DNA from: Myxocyprinus asiaticus
Taxonomy: Eukaryota; Chordata; Actinopteri; Cypriniformes; Catostomidae
Assembly (NCBI RefSeq): GCF_019703515.2
Contig: NC_059373.1
Coordinates: 12,745,281-12,809,280 of the forward strand
Reading direction: 5' to 3'
Length of the DNA: 64,000 nt
Made by a program: the position numbers and the translations under genes. This document shows, piece by piece, positions 26,901-34,866 of the stretch. Below the pieces are notes generated by a model. It was not told where the DNA came from. It searched no databases and saw only the letters and a program-made list of their open reading frames with translations. The stretch's first letter is position 1, and each line of letters begins with the position of its first letter.

Positions 26901-29900
26901 TGTAAACTTAGAATAATCCTCGGCCGATGAACTATCAGTTCCAGCAGAACCTTGACTACTACAAAACACGTGGGGCCGACCTGGTCAACAAGACTCGGTA
27001 TGCTTTTCTTTTGTGTTTGTACATTCCTTCTATTCATCTTGTTGAGAGTGTTAGGGGCTGTTCAGATCAAACGCATTCTTGCACTAAATAAAAGCTAGGT
27101 GTGCAGCAACAAATGGAACAGAATGCTCGAGATTTTGCATTTTAAATTTTATGACATGGCATTTAAATTTCTTTTTCAAAATTATTGAAAAACAGCGCAG
27201 ATGGACACCAAATTGTGTTCTGTGTGATTGGCCCCTTACACTTTGTAAATGAGACATTAAACATCTTTCAGCATTTGGATTGAGACTTGTGTCTCTGCAG
27301 AACAAAAACAGGTGTTTTCAATCAGTGGGCGTTTTCAAACGGGCATGGGCATTTTTCATCCGCTTTACATGTTTTGCCTATTACATAGAGTTCAGAAACG
27401 CCCACTGATTACAACACTGAGATTCCCTACTTTCATTGGATAGTTGAAAAATGCCCATCCCGATTTGAAAACGCCCACGGATTGAGAAATGCGCATTATT
27501 ATTCTGCAGAGACCTATTCTTCCTTGGATTAGACGAGTTTCACCATTAGTGGTATATCATTTTTCACTCCCTCTAGGGCAAGCACTAAAGCAGCTCCTCT
27601 CAACATTAATAAAGTGTCCAGTTCTCTTCTCAATTTCGGCCGAAAGCTCATCGCTCCGATTGGAGGCGGGCCCAGCGGGATCTCGCCAATTAACAGTGAG
27701 GTGATATCAGCCCCACCCGCTCAAGCTCCAGTGACACGTCCATTGGCTGAGCCTCCGTCTTGCACCACCCCCTCAAACACACACATGCAATCTCAACCAC
27801 ACTCTCAAATGCAGCATCAGCACCGACTGCTGAAGTCAGAGAGCATGCCCGTGCACCTCAGCAAAGGTGAGCGCATGTACACACACCCTTTTAACCTCTA
27901 GATTGGTGTTGCATTGCCAACCATGTTGTTAGACGTTAGAATTAATTATCCTTCTTATTATAGTTCACTCAAAAATGAAAATTCTGTCATCAGTTATTCA
28001 CACTGTTCAACACTCATAACACTCATAAGACTCATAAGACAAAAGAAGAGTTTAGGCTGAATATTAGCCTCAGACACCATTCACTGTCATTGTTTGGAAA
28101 AAAGATGCAATGAAAGTGAATGGTGACTGAGGTTAACATTCTGCCTAACATCTCCTGTTTTCCATGGAAGAAAGAAAGTCATAGGGGTTTTGGACAATGT
28201 AAAGGTGCCTATATTACAGAAATGTACATTTTTAGGTGAACTGTCCCTATAATGCTTAAACATGCATGGATTATTGTATGCTGCATGGGCTTAAGCAGAG
28301 GTACATGTGACAGAATAATTGTGTTTGTTTGCATGCTCTCTCTCTCCTGTCTGTTAGACGTAGGTCCTTGTGGCGGTTCTCAGATATCTCTCCCAGCCCA
28401 GATTCACTCTGATACCCAAGGTAACTGCTACCATGACAGCAGTATCAGCACCGGAGTGTGCATGTGTGCTGTGTAAATGCATTTTATTTGTTCCTGTGTG
28501 TGTGATCGCACACGCTTTAACTGACTTTGATGTGTCTACTATGTAATCAGTGTAATCCATGCATGTGCATCTGTGTTCAAATACACTGCGATGTGAGTTC
28601 ATGCATTTGAGTGATGCTACTTTTTGCCACCAGGGGGCAGAAAGGAAACCCAGTTTTATGCTAAATGATTTTTTACTCACTTTGATTCTCTCAGACACAT
28701 TAACACAACTATACTAAGGAGAGCCTTTTTCAATGCATCTTTTTGCTTTCAGACACTGTTCTTCTATATCATTTATCTTGGATTTACTCTGCTTGCTTTG
28801 TGTTGATTAAATACTTTGGGTGTTGTTAGATTTGTTCTGATTCTCCACTTTTTCCATAGTTTAAGCTCTTTTTGCATTTCCTTTTTTTCTCAAGTTTATT
28901 TTGCATCCCCTACTATAAGCCTTAAGTTTCTACAGTGTATTATTATTTTTTTTTTTGCATTTTTCCTTTGTCCGCTTCCTGTTAGTTAGCTCGAAGTGAA
29001 ATACTGGTGGGTTTATGGTATTGTTCTGTTGCTATTTACTGTGCACTTTACGATTGTGTGTTTACACCTTTGTGGTACTATGTTGTCCTAATAATTTTCA
29101 TCTTGTCTGTGCTTGTTTGCAGTGTTTTAGAAGTCACCTCTCCATTTTTCCTTGTCTCTCTGTCTGATAATAACTTTTGTTGCTGTTCTTTGTTGTCTAC
29201 CTTACAGGCCACACCTCCAGGACTATTAGCTCCTCCCCCAGCATTGAGAGTTTATCTGGTGGGCGGGACCATGCAATGTCTTCCCCTCCTCTTCCTGTGT
29301 CCGGGGGGCGAGAGTCCAGCACATCCTCTCCACCCTCCTCTGCCACGAAGAAAGACTCTTTCTTTATTATCAATCGCTCACGGTCCCACAGTAAATCTAT
29401 AAACAAGAAAGACACGGTGAGCAGAATCTTTCACCATCAATTTTCACTCTGTTTATTTATTTCCAGGATAAAACTTTTTAGCACCTGCATTCTTTGTGTT
29501 TTATTGGCCCTGCATGTGTGTATGTGTTTGTATTATTACATAGGAGGAGCTGGAAGCCCAGGTGTCATTCTTACAGGGTCAAATTAATGATCTAGAGGCC
29601 ATGAGTAAATTCTGTGCCAAGATGATGAACATGCACATAGGTGAGTCAGTTAACTGTGTCTGTGCAGTAGAAACACTGGTGATAGAAATGGAATAATTGT
29701 GCTTTGTGATTGATTGAACAGGCAAAATTCAAGATGTGATACTGCAGGAGCATCTGGAGAAGGAAGATGAGGTACTGGTGTCACTTGCTGGACTCAAACA
29801 GGTATGAATCAGGTGTCTTTTTTTTTTTTGCCAAAATGAATGCTTTGGGTCTAAATAGTTTTATGTCTTGATATACTTTTTATTACATAGCTCTCTGGAA

Positions 29901-32900
29901 TACTTCATTTTGATTGGTCCAATCTTGGCATTCTGTGGTCCAATATTTTTGTATAATAATTGAGAAAACTGTATAAGTGACCATTGTCCCAGGCACCTGG
30001 TTTTCAACATAGCTTGACTAGTTTCATACAGTATCTCTGGTATCACAGTTTTTAAGCATTAGAGCTGTTCAGCTGTAACATCAATTTGCAGTCAACCTGG
30101 AATTTCCTATGGGTTTTATAATTGGGTTTTTCAATTTATAGTAAAATAAGGTCTGTGATAAATGTTACTTGAAGATACTTGGATGTTTTGTTCTAAAACA
30201 TAAATTACACACTGTCATACCTCACAATTTTAAAAACACAGCACCTTCAGGTGCCTGGGTAGCTCAGTGGTAAAATACACTGGCTACCACCCCTGGAGTT
30301 CGCTAGCTCACTAGTTTGAATCCCAGGGCATGCTGAGTGACTCCAGCCAGGTCTCCTAAGCAACCAAATTGGCCCGGTTGCTAGGGAGGGTAGAGTCACA
30401 TGGGGTAAACTCCTCCTAGTCGCTATAATGTGGTTCATTCTCGGTGGGGCACGTGGCGAGTTGAGCATGGTTGCTGCGGTGGGTGGCGTGAAGCCACAAG
30501 CCACGTGATAAGACATGCGGGTTGACGGTCTCAGACGCGGAGGCAACTGGGATTCGTCCTCCGCCACCCGGACTTAGGCGAATCACTACGTGACCACAAG
30601 GACTTAAAAGCACATTGGGAATTGGGCATTCCAAATTGGGAGAAAAAGGGGAAAAATCCAAAAAAAAAAACCACATCTGTCACTCAGCTTCAAATTTCAA
30701 ATTGAACATATGATTGCTTGTAATTTAAGTTGTAGAAGAAAACATAAAATTATTTTTGAGTAATGTTTACCAAAGACCTTATTTTAGTTATAAATCCAAA
30801 ACTGCCCTCATAAAAACCCATAAGAAAATCCTGAGGGAAACCATGGCTCTAATTCTTTTTAACTACAACCTGAACAGCTCTATAGAGCGCAACAGTGCCC
30901 GCCCATTCTTTTTGTGTTTTTTTTGCCTTCTGGGTTTCTAACTATTTTTCCTGTTAATTTTTTGCATAACCTTTTCATAAAATCCTGCATAAAAGTGTTC
31001 CAAGTCATGAACCAAACCAAACAGCTCTGAGGTGAATCACAACATTACAAACTTTGTTTTAAGATAAAAAGTATTTGAAAATCAGACAAAAGGACAAAGG
31101 TACAAGACCATGTATATTTATCGTCTTTTATGAGGGCATATAAAGTCCCAAGAAGCATTGTGAATGATGTAATTGATTAAAAAACTAGGGGAATATAGAA
31201 AACTATTGATTTTAGGTTATTGATTGAGTAAAGAAGCTATGTATTTTACGTTTATGGCAAAATATTCAGATATGTACAAATATATAAGTAGTTTAAGGGT
31301 GCAGGGAGACCAACTCATAAGAGTGGGCGGTTGCTGCTGGGCTCATTTCGCGGCTTTGTTGACTCTTCTCTGATTGGTGAAGCTTTCTCTGCTGGACCAT
31401 GGGTAATGTAGTTGTTCAACAATAACGTAGCTAGGAAAGGAATATTCCAGGTTAAATACAAGTTAAGCTCAATCGACTGCATTTGTGGAATATGTTGATT
31501 ACCACAAAAATTATTTCGACTCGTCCCTTCTTTTCTATAAAAAAAGCAAAAATCAAGGTTACAGTGAGGCACTTACAGTGGAAGTGAATGTGGCCAATTT
31601 TTGGATTGTTTTAGAGGCAGAAATTTGAAGCATATAATTTTATAAAAGCACTGCACATGTTAATTCTTCTGTTAAAACTCATGCATTATTTGAGCTGTAA
31701 AGTTGTTTAAATCTTTGTTTTTACAGTCATTTTAGGGTTTTAGTGTTTGTTGACATTACATCGTCATGGAAACGAAGTTGTAAAATTGGCTATAACTTTA
31801 CACAGAAAAGGTTAGTACGTGATTTTATCACACTAAAATCATGTTTACATGCATATTGTTTATGTTCTTGTGGCTATACTTTTGAAAAAGTGAGTATTTT
31901 AATGCTCCAAAATTGGCCTTTTATTCACTTCCATTTTAAGTGTCTCACTGGAACACAGATTTTTGCTTTTTTTAAAGAAAAGGTGGGGTAAGTAAAAATT
32001 ATATATTTTTTTTTGGTAATCAACATTGTCACAAATGCTGTCGATTGAGCTTAAAGTGTTAGTTCACCCAAAAATGAAAATTCTCTCCATAATTTACTCC
32101 ATCCCAGATGTGTATGACGTTCTTCTGCAAGGTGAGAAACAGATCAATATTTAAGTCATTTTTTGCTAGAAATTCTTCTCTCTGCCTAGTAGGAGGGGTG
32201 ATATGCATGAAGAATGTGAATCACCAAAAACACAAGAAGAATGGGAAAGTTAAAGTGGAGATTGACTGGGCAGGGAGGAGAATTTATAGTAATATAGGAC
32301 TTAAATCTGTTTCTCATCCACACCTATCATATCGCTTCTGAAGACATTGATTTAACCACTGGTGTCTTCTGGATTACTTAAATGCTGACTTATGTGATTT
32401 TTGGAGCTTCAAAATTTTGGCACACATTCAGTTGCATTGTATGGACAAAGTCCCCTCCTCTTCTAAAAAAATCTTCATTTGAGTTCAGCAGATGAAAGAA
32501 AGCCATATGGGTGAGTGAATGTTGGGAGAATTTTCTTTTTTTGGGTGAACTATCCTTTTAACTTGTTTTGAACCCGGAATGTTCCTTTTAAACACGATTT
32601 TCAAACAATGAAGTTAAAATATCGCAGACTGATGGCTTCAACGGAAGTCTTGATCCATCTTTGATTTTTAATAGGAATGACAAGGAGGCTGTGAAGGATA
32701 GACGTACAGTCTCTTCAATGGGCTGTACTGCAGTTTAAAGTGTTTTTGGATCGTTCCGCAGACAAAACATTGATAAAATATCTGTCCAAGAACATTCAAT
32801 ATACAAGGAAGTCCAGACAACATGAGTTGTGGAAAATCCGATGTGATCTAGGAGCTCTATACAGCTTTATACCATTCATACCATTGAAGAGATGGTAAGT

Positions 32901-33773
32901 GTATCCCTCAAAGCCTCGTTGTCATTCCAATTAAGAATCAAAGATGGTGCTAGCGTGAATAAGGTCCTAATCACCCTGTTGGGGTTTATTTTGCAATACT
33001 ACCTGGCTGATTGTACAATGTCCCTAATATATATACTGTATATGAGAAAAAAGTCAATACAAATGTAACACACTGAAGGCTTCATATACAAATATAATTA
33101 GAGGTTTCTCTATACCCATTTCTGTTTCAAGATTAAGGACATCCTGAAGGGGGCTCTTCGATTCAACCAGAGCCAGCTGGAGTCAGAGGAGAATGAAGAG
33201 ATCACTATAGCCGATGATCACTACTGCTCTTCTCAGTACAGCACACTAAAGAACCAGACTGATCCAGATGGCTTGTCTACAAACACAACTGATTCTACAA
33301 ACAGTCTACAAAATGCTCCACAGCGCTACAACCTCCAGGAAGGAGACATGGTAGAAGAGACAGAACAAGAGGACGAGAAGGTCTTGACCACTGAGAGTGT
33401 CACCAAAATACAAGAGCCACAGGTTTGAGATGATTATACAATGATAAGCATTGTTAAAAGAATGATTCACATGGAAAGTATTTGTATGTACACATGTATA
33501 AACCAATTTCATAATTGTTTTTCGTTGTCTTAGGCTGCTGAGGGGAAAAACTGGGACGACTACATCCTGGTTTCGCAGGATGAAGAGCCAGCTGAGAGTG
33601 AGGAACAAAGTTTGACCACCACAGCTCCACTCTTCAAGCATGTGCGAGGCCTAAACAAGGCGGATTTCCGAGACCCCTTGATGGGAACCACATCTGGGTC
33701 TTCTAGTCCAGATGATGGCAGCACTCACAGCAAAGACTCTGACTTCACTATTGTTAATCCTACTGACCTTTGA
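13437..33773 (+). CDS. tbc1d5: tbc1d5, TBC1 domain family member 5 (Rab GTPase-activating protein), complete coding region
   Basis: Twenty-one exons with GT-AG junctions and consistent phases join to 2577 coding bases (858 residues). Human TBC1D5 is about 795-817 residues. The family activates GTP hydrolysis by Rab7 on endosomes, binds the retromer subunit VPS29 and takes part in autophagy. The TBC domain spans about residues 48-375. It has the arginine-finger motif I155-x-x-D158-x-x-R161 and the glutamine finger Y194-x-Q196-G197, so catalysis looks intact. The loop NPLSQDEG with Leu134 matches the reported VPS29-contact leucine (human 142). LC3-interaction-like motifs occur near W51-x-x-L54 and at the C-terminal FTIV. 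The middle (436-623) is Ser/Pro-rich and low complexity, 624-690 looks helical, and the tail is acidic. The ATG at 13437 starts a segment like the human N-terminus and is the first in its exon. The next gene, dazl, begins about 2.2 kb beyond its poly(A) signal. Confidence 0.96.
15250..15650 (+). repeat. Dispersed repeat, forward copy
   Basis: It lies between tbc1d5 coding exons 1 and 2 and is the partner of the inverted copy at 36043-36436. An 89-codon minus-strand open frame at 15456-15725 overlaps the repeat and shows no protein family features. Confidence 0.8.
15822..16082. repeat. MITE with CTAGAGTTCNGGCAA ends
   Basis: The left end AATCTAGAGTTCGGGCAA and the right end, reverse complemented, AATCTAGAGTTCTGGCAA are inverted. 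The interior is rich in short TTGCCACAAATTTGC-like units. The 101-codon frame through it is a by-product of this repetition. Confidence 0.75.
16556..16601 (+). CDS. tbc1d5: tbc1d5 coding exon 2 (residues 33-47)
   Basis: A 46-base exon between TTTTCAG and GTCTCTC. It encodes a Ser/Thr-rich stretch including SLDSATESTFQSY, matching the position of a human SLDS...TFNSY segment. It ends in phase 2. Confidence 0.88.
16709..16817 (+). CDS. tbc1d5: tbc1d5 coding exon 3 (residues 48-84)
   Basis: It starts the TBC domain. Residues 50-55 are EWDDLF, the site of the first reported LC3-interaction-like motif. The exon also encodes LRSSRFRSVCWK, a TBC box A hallmark. The acceptor follows GCTTACAG and the donor is AAG|GTAAAG. 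Confidence 0.95.
16933..17022 (+). CDS. tbc1d5: tbc1d5 coding exon 4 (residues 85-114)
   Basis: A 90-base phase 0-0 exon encoding LPEDKSQWIIRTKELRAQY, closely matching the vertebrate protein. The donor is ATG|GTATGT. Confidence 0.95.
17114..17188 (+). CDS. tbc1d5: tbc1d5 coding exon 5 (residues 115-139)
   Basis: A 75-base exon encoding HITNPRKAAGQQDLM and NNPLSQDEG. Leu134 lies in the loop reported to contact VPS29. The donor is GGG|GTGAGA. Confidence 0.95.
18085..18345. repeat. MITE family M1 copy (degenerate)
   Basis: It begins ACAAAAATGAAAATTG and ends TTTTTAAATGAACTGCCC. Internal text is typical of this family (CCATTCACTTTCATTG). It is one of about ten copies in the window. Confidence 0.7.
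18420..18745. repeat. MITE family M3, copy 1
   Basis: The ends are inverted: CCTTATTCACAGYARYGCCAT begins one strand from either side. The body contains GTTTTTGGATCGTTCCGCAG, shared with the copy at 32655-32965 in the same orientation. Open frames across it are not genes. Confidence 0.75.
19534..19601 (+). CDS. tbc1d5: tbc1d5 coding exon 6 (residues 140-162), arginine finger
   Basis: It encodes SLWNKFFQDKELRG followed by MIKQDVLRT. The I-x-x-D-x-x-R motif ends at Arg161, the catalytic arginine finger of TBC GAPs. The donor is GAAC|GTAAGT, phase 2. Confidence 0.96.
19638..20968. mobile_element. Tc1/mariner-type non-autonomous element, outer unit
   Basis: The left end CAGTGGCCCCAAAAAGT and the right end ACTTTTGGGGGCACCTG are inverted repeats, each flanked by the TA dinucleotide typical of this superfamily. 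A second, shorter relative lies at about 24925-25360. This copy carries another TA-flanked element at 19996-20925. It occupies 1331 of the 1394 bases of the intron between tbc1d5 coding exons 6 and 7. Confidence 0.85.
19996..20925. mobile_element. Palindromic Tc1-derived element nested in the above
   Basis: Both ends are CACTCAGTG... in inverted orientation and both are flanked by TA. Each arm carries the N-terminal part of a Tc1-like transposase: the left arm on + from about 20135 (CDLSDFDRGMIVGARRAG) and the right arm on - (MIVGARQAGLSISVTADLLG). The two arms meet head to head near 20450-20490. The helix-turn-helix DNA-binding part is present twice and the catalytic DDE part is absent, so it is non-autonomous. 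Confidence 0.85.
20996..21098 (+). CDS. tbc1d5: tbc1d5 coding exon 7 (residues 162-196), glutamine finger
   Basis: It encodes DILFCYARENEQLLYKQ. The terminal Gln196 with the next exon's Gly197 forms the YxQG glutamine finger. The acceptor AG lies only 27 bases after the end of the transposon that fills the preceding intron. Confidence 0.96.
21275..21363 (+). CDS. tbc1d5: tbc1d5 coding exon 8 (residues 197-226)
   Basis: It encodes GMHELLAPIVFVLHCDHQAF, a highly conserved TBC core segment. The donor is CCAG|GTCTGA, phase 2. Confidence 0.96.
21793..22096. repeat. MITE family M1 copy
   Basis: Left end AAGGGATAGTTAACTCCC and right end TTTTTGGGTGAACTGTTG are inverted relatives of the family consensus AGGGATAGTTCACCC. 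Inner segments are also inverted (GGACCCCATTGACATTCATT against AATGAAAGTCAGTGGGGTCC). It lies between tbc1d5 coding exons 8 and 9. Confidence 0.8.
22184..22234 (+). CDS. tbc1d5: tbc1d5 coding exon 9 (residues 226-243)
   Basis: A 51-base exon encoding EEMKVLLDPKFHEHDA. The donor is CCTA|GTGAGT, phase 2. Apparent in-frame stops just downstream are intronic. Confidence 0.93.
22374..22443 (+). CDS. tbc1d5: tbc1d5 coding exon 10 (residues 243-266)
   Basis: It encodes MFSQLMETAEPWFSSFE, conserved in the family. The acceptor follows CTCCACAG and the donor is AAG|GTAAAC. Confidence 0.95.
22549..22721 (+). CDS. tbc1d5: tbc1d5 coding exon 11 (residues 267-324)
   Basis: A 173-base exon encoding IPFARPQDSGPSVAIVTKVN and KHDIELYMHLNRLEIAPQIY, near-identical to the vertebrate TBC domain. 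The donor is GCAT|GTGAGT, phase 2. Confidence 0.96.
23321..23774. repeat. Non-autonomous element with AGGGCTGCACAATTATG ends
   Basis: The left end is AGGGCTGCACAATTATG and the right end is CGATTGTGCAGCCCTA. The inner AT-rich sequence is also inverted (AATCATAATTGCC against GTAATCTTGATT). The hAT-like style is an inference, since no clean 8-base target duplication was found. Confidence 0.7.
23857..23994. repeat. AC/GT/GA microsatellite and a repeat end
   Basis: An (AC)n block meets a (GT)n block as a perfect palindrome at about 23872 and then continues as (GA)n to 23922. The following 70 bases end in AATCGATTGACAGCCCTA, the end of a transposon family related to the element at 41838-46141. Confidence 0.8.
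24158..24300 (+). CDS. tbc1d5: tbc1d5 coding exon 12 (residues 324-372)
   Basis: It encodes RWVRLLFGREFPLQDLLVVW then DALFADSITLDLVDYVFVAM, the C-terminal TBC region. The donor is GCAT|GTGAGT, phase 1. Confidence 0.97.
24764..24870 (+). CDS. tbc1d5: tbc1d5 coding exon 13 (residues 372-407)
   Basis: It encodes ASNFQTCLGLLMHYPPIGDI and LKSLFLRDPK. The acceptor follows TTCATCGTAG and the donor is AAG|GTATGG. Confidence 0.95.
24925..25360. repeat. Second, shorter copy of the 19638-20968 transposon family
   Basis: The left end is CAGTGTGGTATGAAGGTATG followed by GGCCCCATAAATTGTTTGGACAC-like text. The right end is GTGTCCAAATATTTTGGG. Internal AATATCAAACCAAGTGGCAT matches the other copy. No transposase frame was found. 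Confidence 0.65.
25640..26305. repeat. MITE family M1 copy (long palindromic form)
   Basis: Starts AAAGGGATAGTTCACCC and ends GGGTGAACCATCCCTTTAA. The whole 0.67 kb is broadly palindromic, with the arms meeting near 25970. It lies between tbc1d5 coding exons 13 and 14. Confidence 0.85.
26500..26836. repeat. Tc1/mariner-like MITE
   Basis: The left end reads TACACCACCTGTTAAAATG and the right end, reverse complemented, reads TACACTACAAGTCAAAAGG. The adjacent text resembles the abundant fish elements with TTGGACGCACCTACTCATTC-type subterminal sequence. It is non-coding. Confidence 0.65.
26912..26997 (+). CDS. tbc1d5: tbc1d5 coding exon 14 (residues 408-436)
   Basis: It encodes NNPRPMNYQFQQNLDYYKTR followed by GADLVNKTR, immediately after the TBC domain. 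The donor is CTCG|GTATGC, phase 2. Confidence 0.95.
27290..27515. repeat. Foldback repeat 60 bases upstream of tbc1d5 coding exon 15
   Basis: The two arms (about 27290-27362 and 27435-27515) are inverted copies sharing GTGGGCGTTTTCAAA and GGGCATTTTTCA. A third inverted piece of the same motif, GAAACGCCCACTGATT, lies at about 27393-27409. A truncated end of another MITE (GGGGCTGTTCAGATC) is at 27055. It is probably a small DNA transposon. Confidence 0.75.
27577..27866 (+). CDS. tbc1d5: tbc1d5 coding exon 15 (residues 436-533)
   Basis: A 290-base exon for the start of the low-complexity middle. It encodes APLNINKVSSSLLNFGRKLI, a human-like signature, then a Pro/Ser/His/Gln-rich stretch and LLKSESMPVHLSKG. 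It ends in phase 1. Confidence 0.95.
27961..28253. repeat. MITE family M1 copy
   Basis: Begins AGTTCACTCAAAAATGAAAA and ends TTTTTAGGTGAACTGTCCC, with the family's inverted CACCATTCACTGTCATTG and CAATGAAAGTGAATGGTGAC in between. Confidence 0.8.
28358..28420 (+). CDS. tbc1d5: tbc1d5 coding exon 16 (residues 533-554), possible cassette
   Basis: A 63-base exon between CTGTTAG and GTAACT encoding DVGPCGGSQISLPAQIHSDT plus one residue. Both junctions are phase 1, so it can be included or skipped without changing frame. I do not recall a matching human segment, so it may be an alternative or fish-specific exon. Confidence 0.65.
29208..29416 (+). CDS. tbc1d5: tbc1d5 coding exon 17 (residues 554-623)
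   Basis: It encodes SSSPSIESLSGGRDHAMSSP then SSPPSSATKKDSFF and RSRSHSKS, matching the Ser-rich middle of the vertebrate protein. The donor is ACG|GTGAGC, phase 0. Confidence 0.95.
29544..29640 (+). CDS. tbc1d5: tbc1d5 coding exon 18 (residues 624-656)
   Basis: It encodes EELEAQVSFLQGQINDLEAM then SKFCAKMMN, a predicted helical segment conserved in TBC1D5. The donor is ATAG|GTGAGT. Confidence 0.95.
29722..29801 (+). CDS. tbc1d5: tbc1d5 coding exon 19 (residues 656-682)
   Basis: It encodes IQDVILQEHLEKEDEVLVSL then AGLKQ, near-identical to the vertebrate protein. The donor is CAG|GTATGA. Confidence 0.95.
30253..30670 (+). repeat. tRNA-derived SINE, most complete copy
   Basis: The 5' end has a box A (TAGCTCAGTGG, 30260-30270) fitting the RNA polymerase III consensus and a weaker box B (AGTTTGAATCC, 30313-30323). 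The body ends in an A-run at 30660-30670. It shares its full body with the inverted copy at 44540-44921. It lies in the long intron before tbc1d5 coding exon 20. Confidence 0.85.
31430..32592. repeat. MITE family M2 copy split by an M1 insertion
   Basis: The left end GGAATATTCCAGGTTAAATA and the right end GAACCCGGAATGTTCCTTTT are the inverted ends of family M2. Between 32057 and 32565 an M1 element interrupts it, just after CTGTCGATTGAGCTTAA. Confidence 0.8.
32057..32565. repeat. MITE family M1 copy nested in M2
   Basis: Begins TGTTAGTTCACCCAAAAATG and ends TTTTTGGGTGAACTATCC. The interior is broadly palindromic, as in other long M1 copies. Open frames in it are chance. Confidence 0.8.
32655..32965. 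repeat. MITE family M3, copy 2
   Basis: It shares most of its 310 bases with 18420-18745 in the same orientation, including GTTTTTGGATCGTTCCGCAG. It ends 166 bases before tbc1d5 coding exon 20. Confidence 0.75.
33132..33422 (+). CDS. tbc1d5: tbc1d5 coding exon 20 (residues 683-779)
   Basis: It encodes IKDILKGALRFNQSQLESEE, then ITIADDHYCSSQ, and then an acidic Thr/Asn-rich tail region. The donor is CAG|GTTTGA, so reading through would stop at once. Part of this exon and its intron has an antisense copy at 39682-39810. Confidence 0.95.
33534..33773 (+). CDS. tbc1d5: tbc1d5 coding exon 21 (residues 780-858 and stop)
   Basis: It encodes WDDYILVSQDEEPAESEEQ, FRDPLMGTTSGSSSPDDG and a C-terminus SKDSDFTIVNPTDL before TGA. 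The FTIV motif matches the position of a reported second LC3-interaction motif. The acceptor follows TTGTCTTAG. Confidence 0.96.
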   Translation, partial: AAEGKNWDDYILVSQDEEPAESEEQSLTTTAPLFKHVRGLNKADFRDPLMGTTSGSSSPDDGSTHSKDSDFTIVNPTDL

Positions 33774-34700
33774 ACCTTGACTCTCCCTAAACATGACTTG
33801 ACCCATCTTCAACACTTCAATCCTCTAGGGGGAAAAACTTTGCTGGATGTACGCTGATTGCCTTATGTGCCCCTATGCCCTGATACTGAAACCCTAAACC
33901 ACATATTTCCTAAATCTCTGACCTTTGACTGTGTATTTATGTTCTAAGTGCATCCTTAGTCAAAACCGCTCCTTTCTGCGTGCCCTAAACTCAAGCCTAT
34001 TGTTCTGTTAATTAAATCTAGTATCTAAAGCCATAAAAACTGCCTCAGTTTAGTCAAATTCTCCATACTGCAATTTTTCTTAAACGCCCTAATTGCTGAC
34101 GTTTTGGCCCTCACATTGGCTTTTACGTTGAAACCAATAGTTATTTTTCTCCTAGATCAATATCCTGTGAAGTATTTTTATTAATAGACACTCTCTGCCT
34201 CAGACAAAAGCTATATTCTGCTTTACTTTTTCTCCCTCTAGCTCAGTACTTTTCTCGGAGTACTGACTGTAGCGATAAGGATGAGACACTGATAAATGCT
34301 TAATCCAGCGGGAGAGAGCAGCTTATTTATCATCAATATGGACTGACCCTCTCTTTCTCGTTCACTCACTCATCATTGATTGTTCATGAACCAGTGCCTG
34401 AATAGTTGTCCTTTTTTTTTTTTTTTTTGTTTTTTGTTTTTTTAGATTGAGATTTTAGTCCATAGGCCACAACATAGGCATTTGTTAAATTATGGATTTC
34501 TTTTTCATATTTGTCATTTATTTTTAAGCCAATTATATGTAAAATGTTTGTGTTCTAATGTTTCTCTGATGGTGTCAGTAGTCTCATTTTGTATCGATTC
34601 CCGTGGTAACTGTGTATTGTTTTGCACATAACACGAGGGATGTTCTAATCCTGATATCCTATTAACTCTGGATGAATAAAAGCATTACTTTTGCCTAATC
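33774..34700 (+). other. tbc1d5: tbc1d5 3' untranslated region
   Basis: The 3' UTR runs from the stop codon to a canonical AATAAA at 34675-34680, giving about 0.9 kb. T-rich tracts occur at 34412-34443. No alternative AATAAA of similar strength was noted before it. Confidence 0.75.
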
Positions 34701-34866
34701 CAAAGCTTTGAGCGTGCCGAGATATTTCTTTTTAGCCATTTTCCTTTCCTCCAGATAAACTTACATGTATTTTGCTTTTAAGCTATATTCATAGCCTAGA
34801 ATTAACTAAATGACAGTAGGTCAGCTTAATAGGTTTTGAGATGCATGTCCTAAAATGCTGTCTTGG

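Noticed and set aside
30253..30325. A functional tRNA gene
   Set aside because: Box A fits, but box B is imperfect and no cloverleaf with paired acceptor stem is apparent. The unit continues as a SINE body with an A-rich end.
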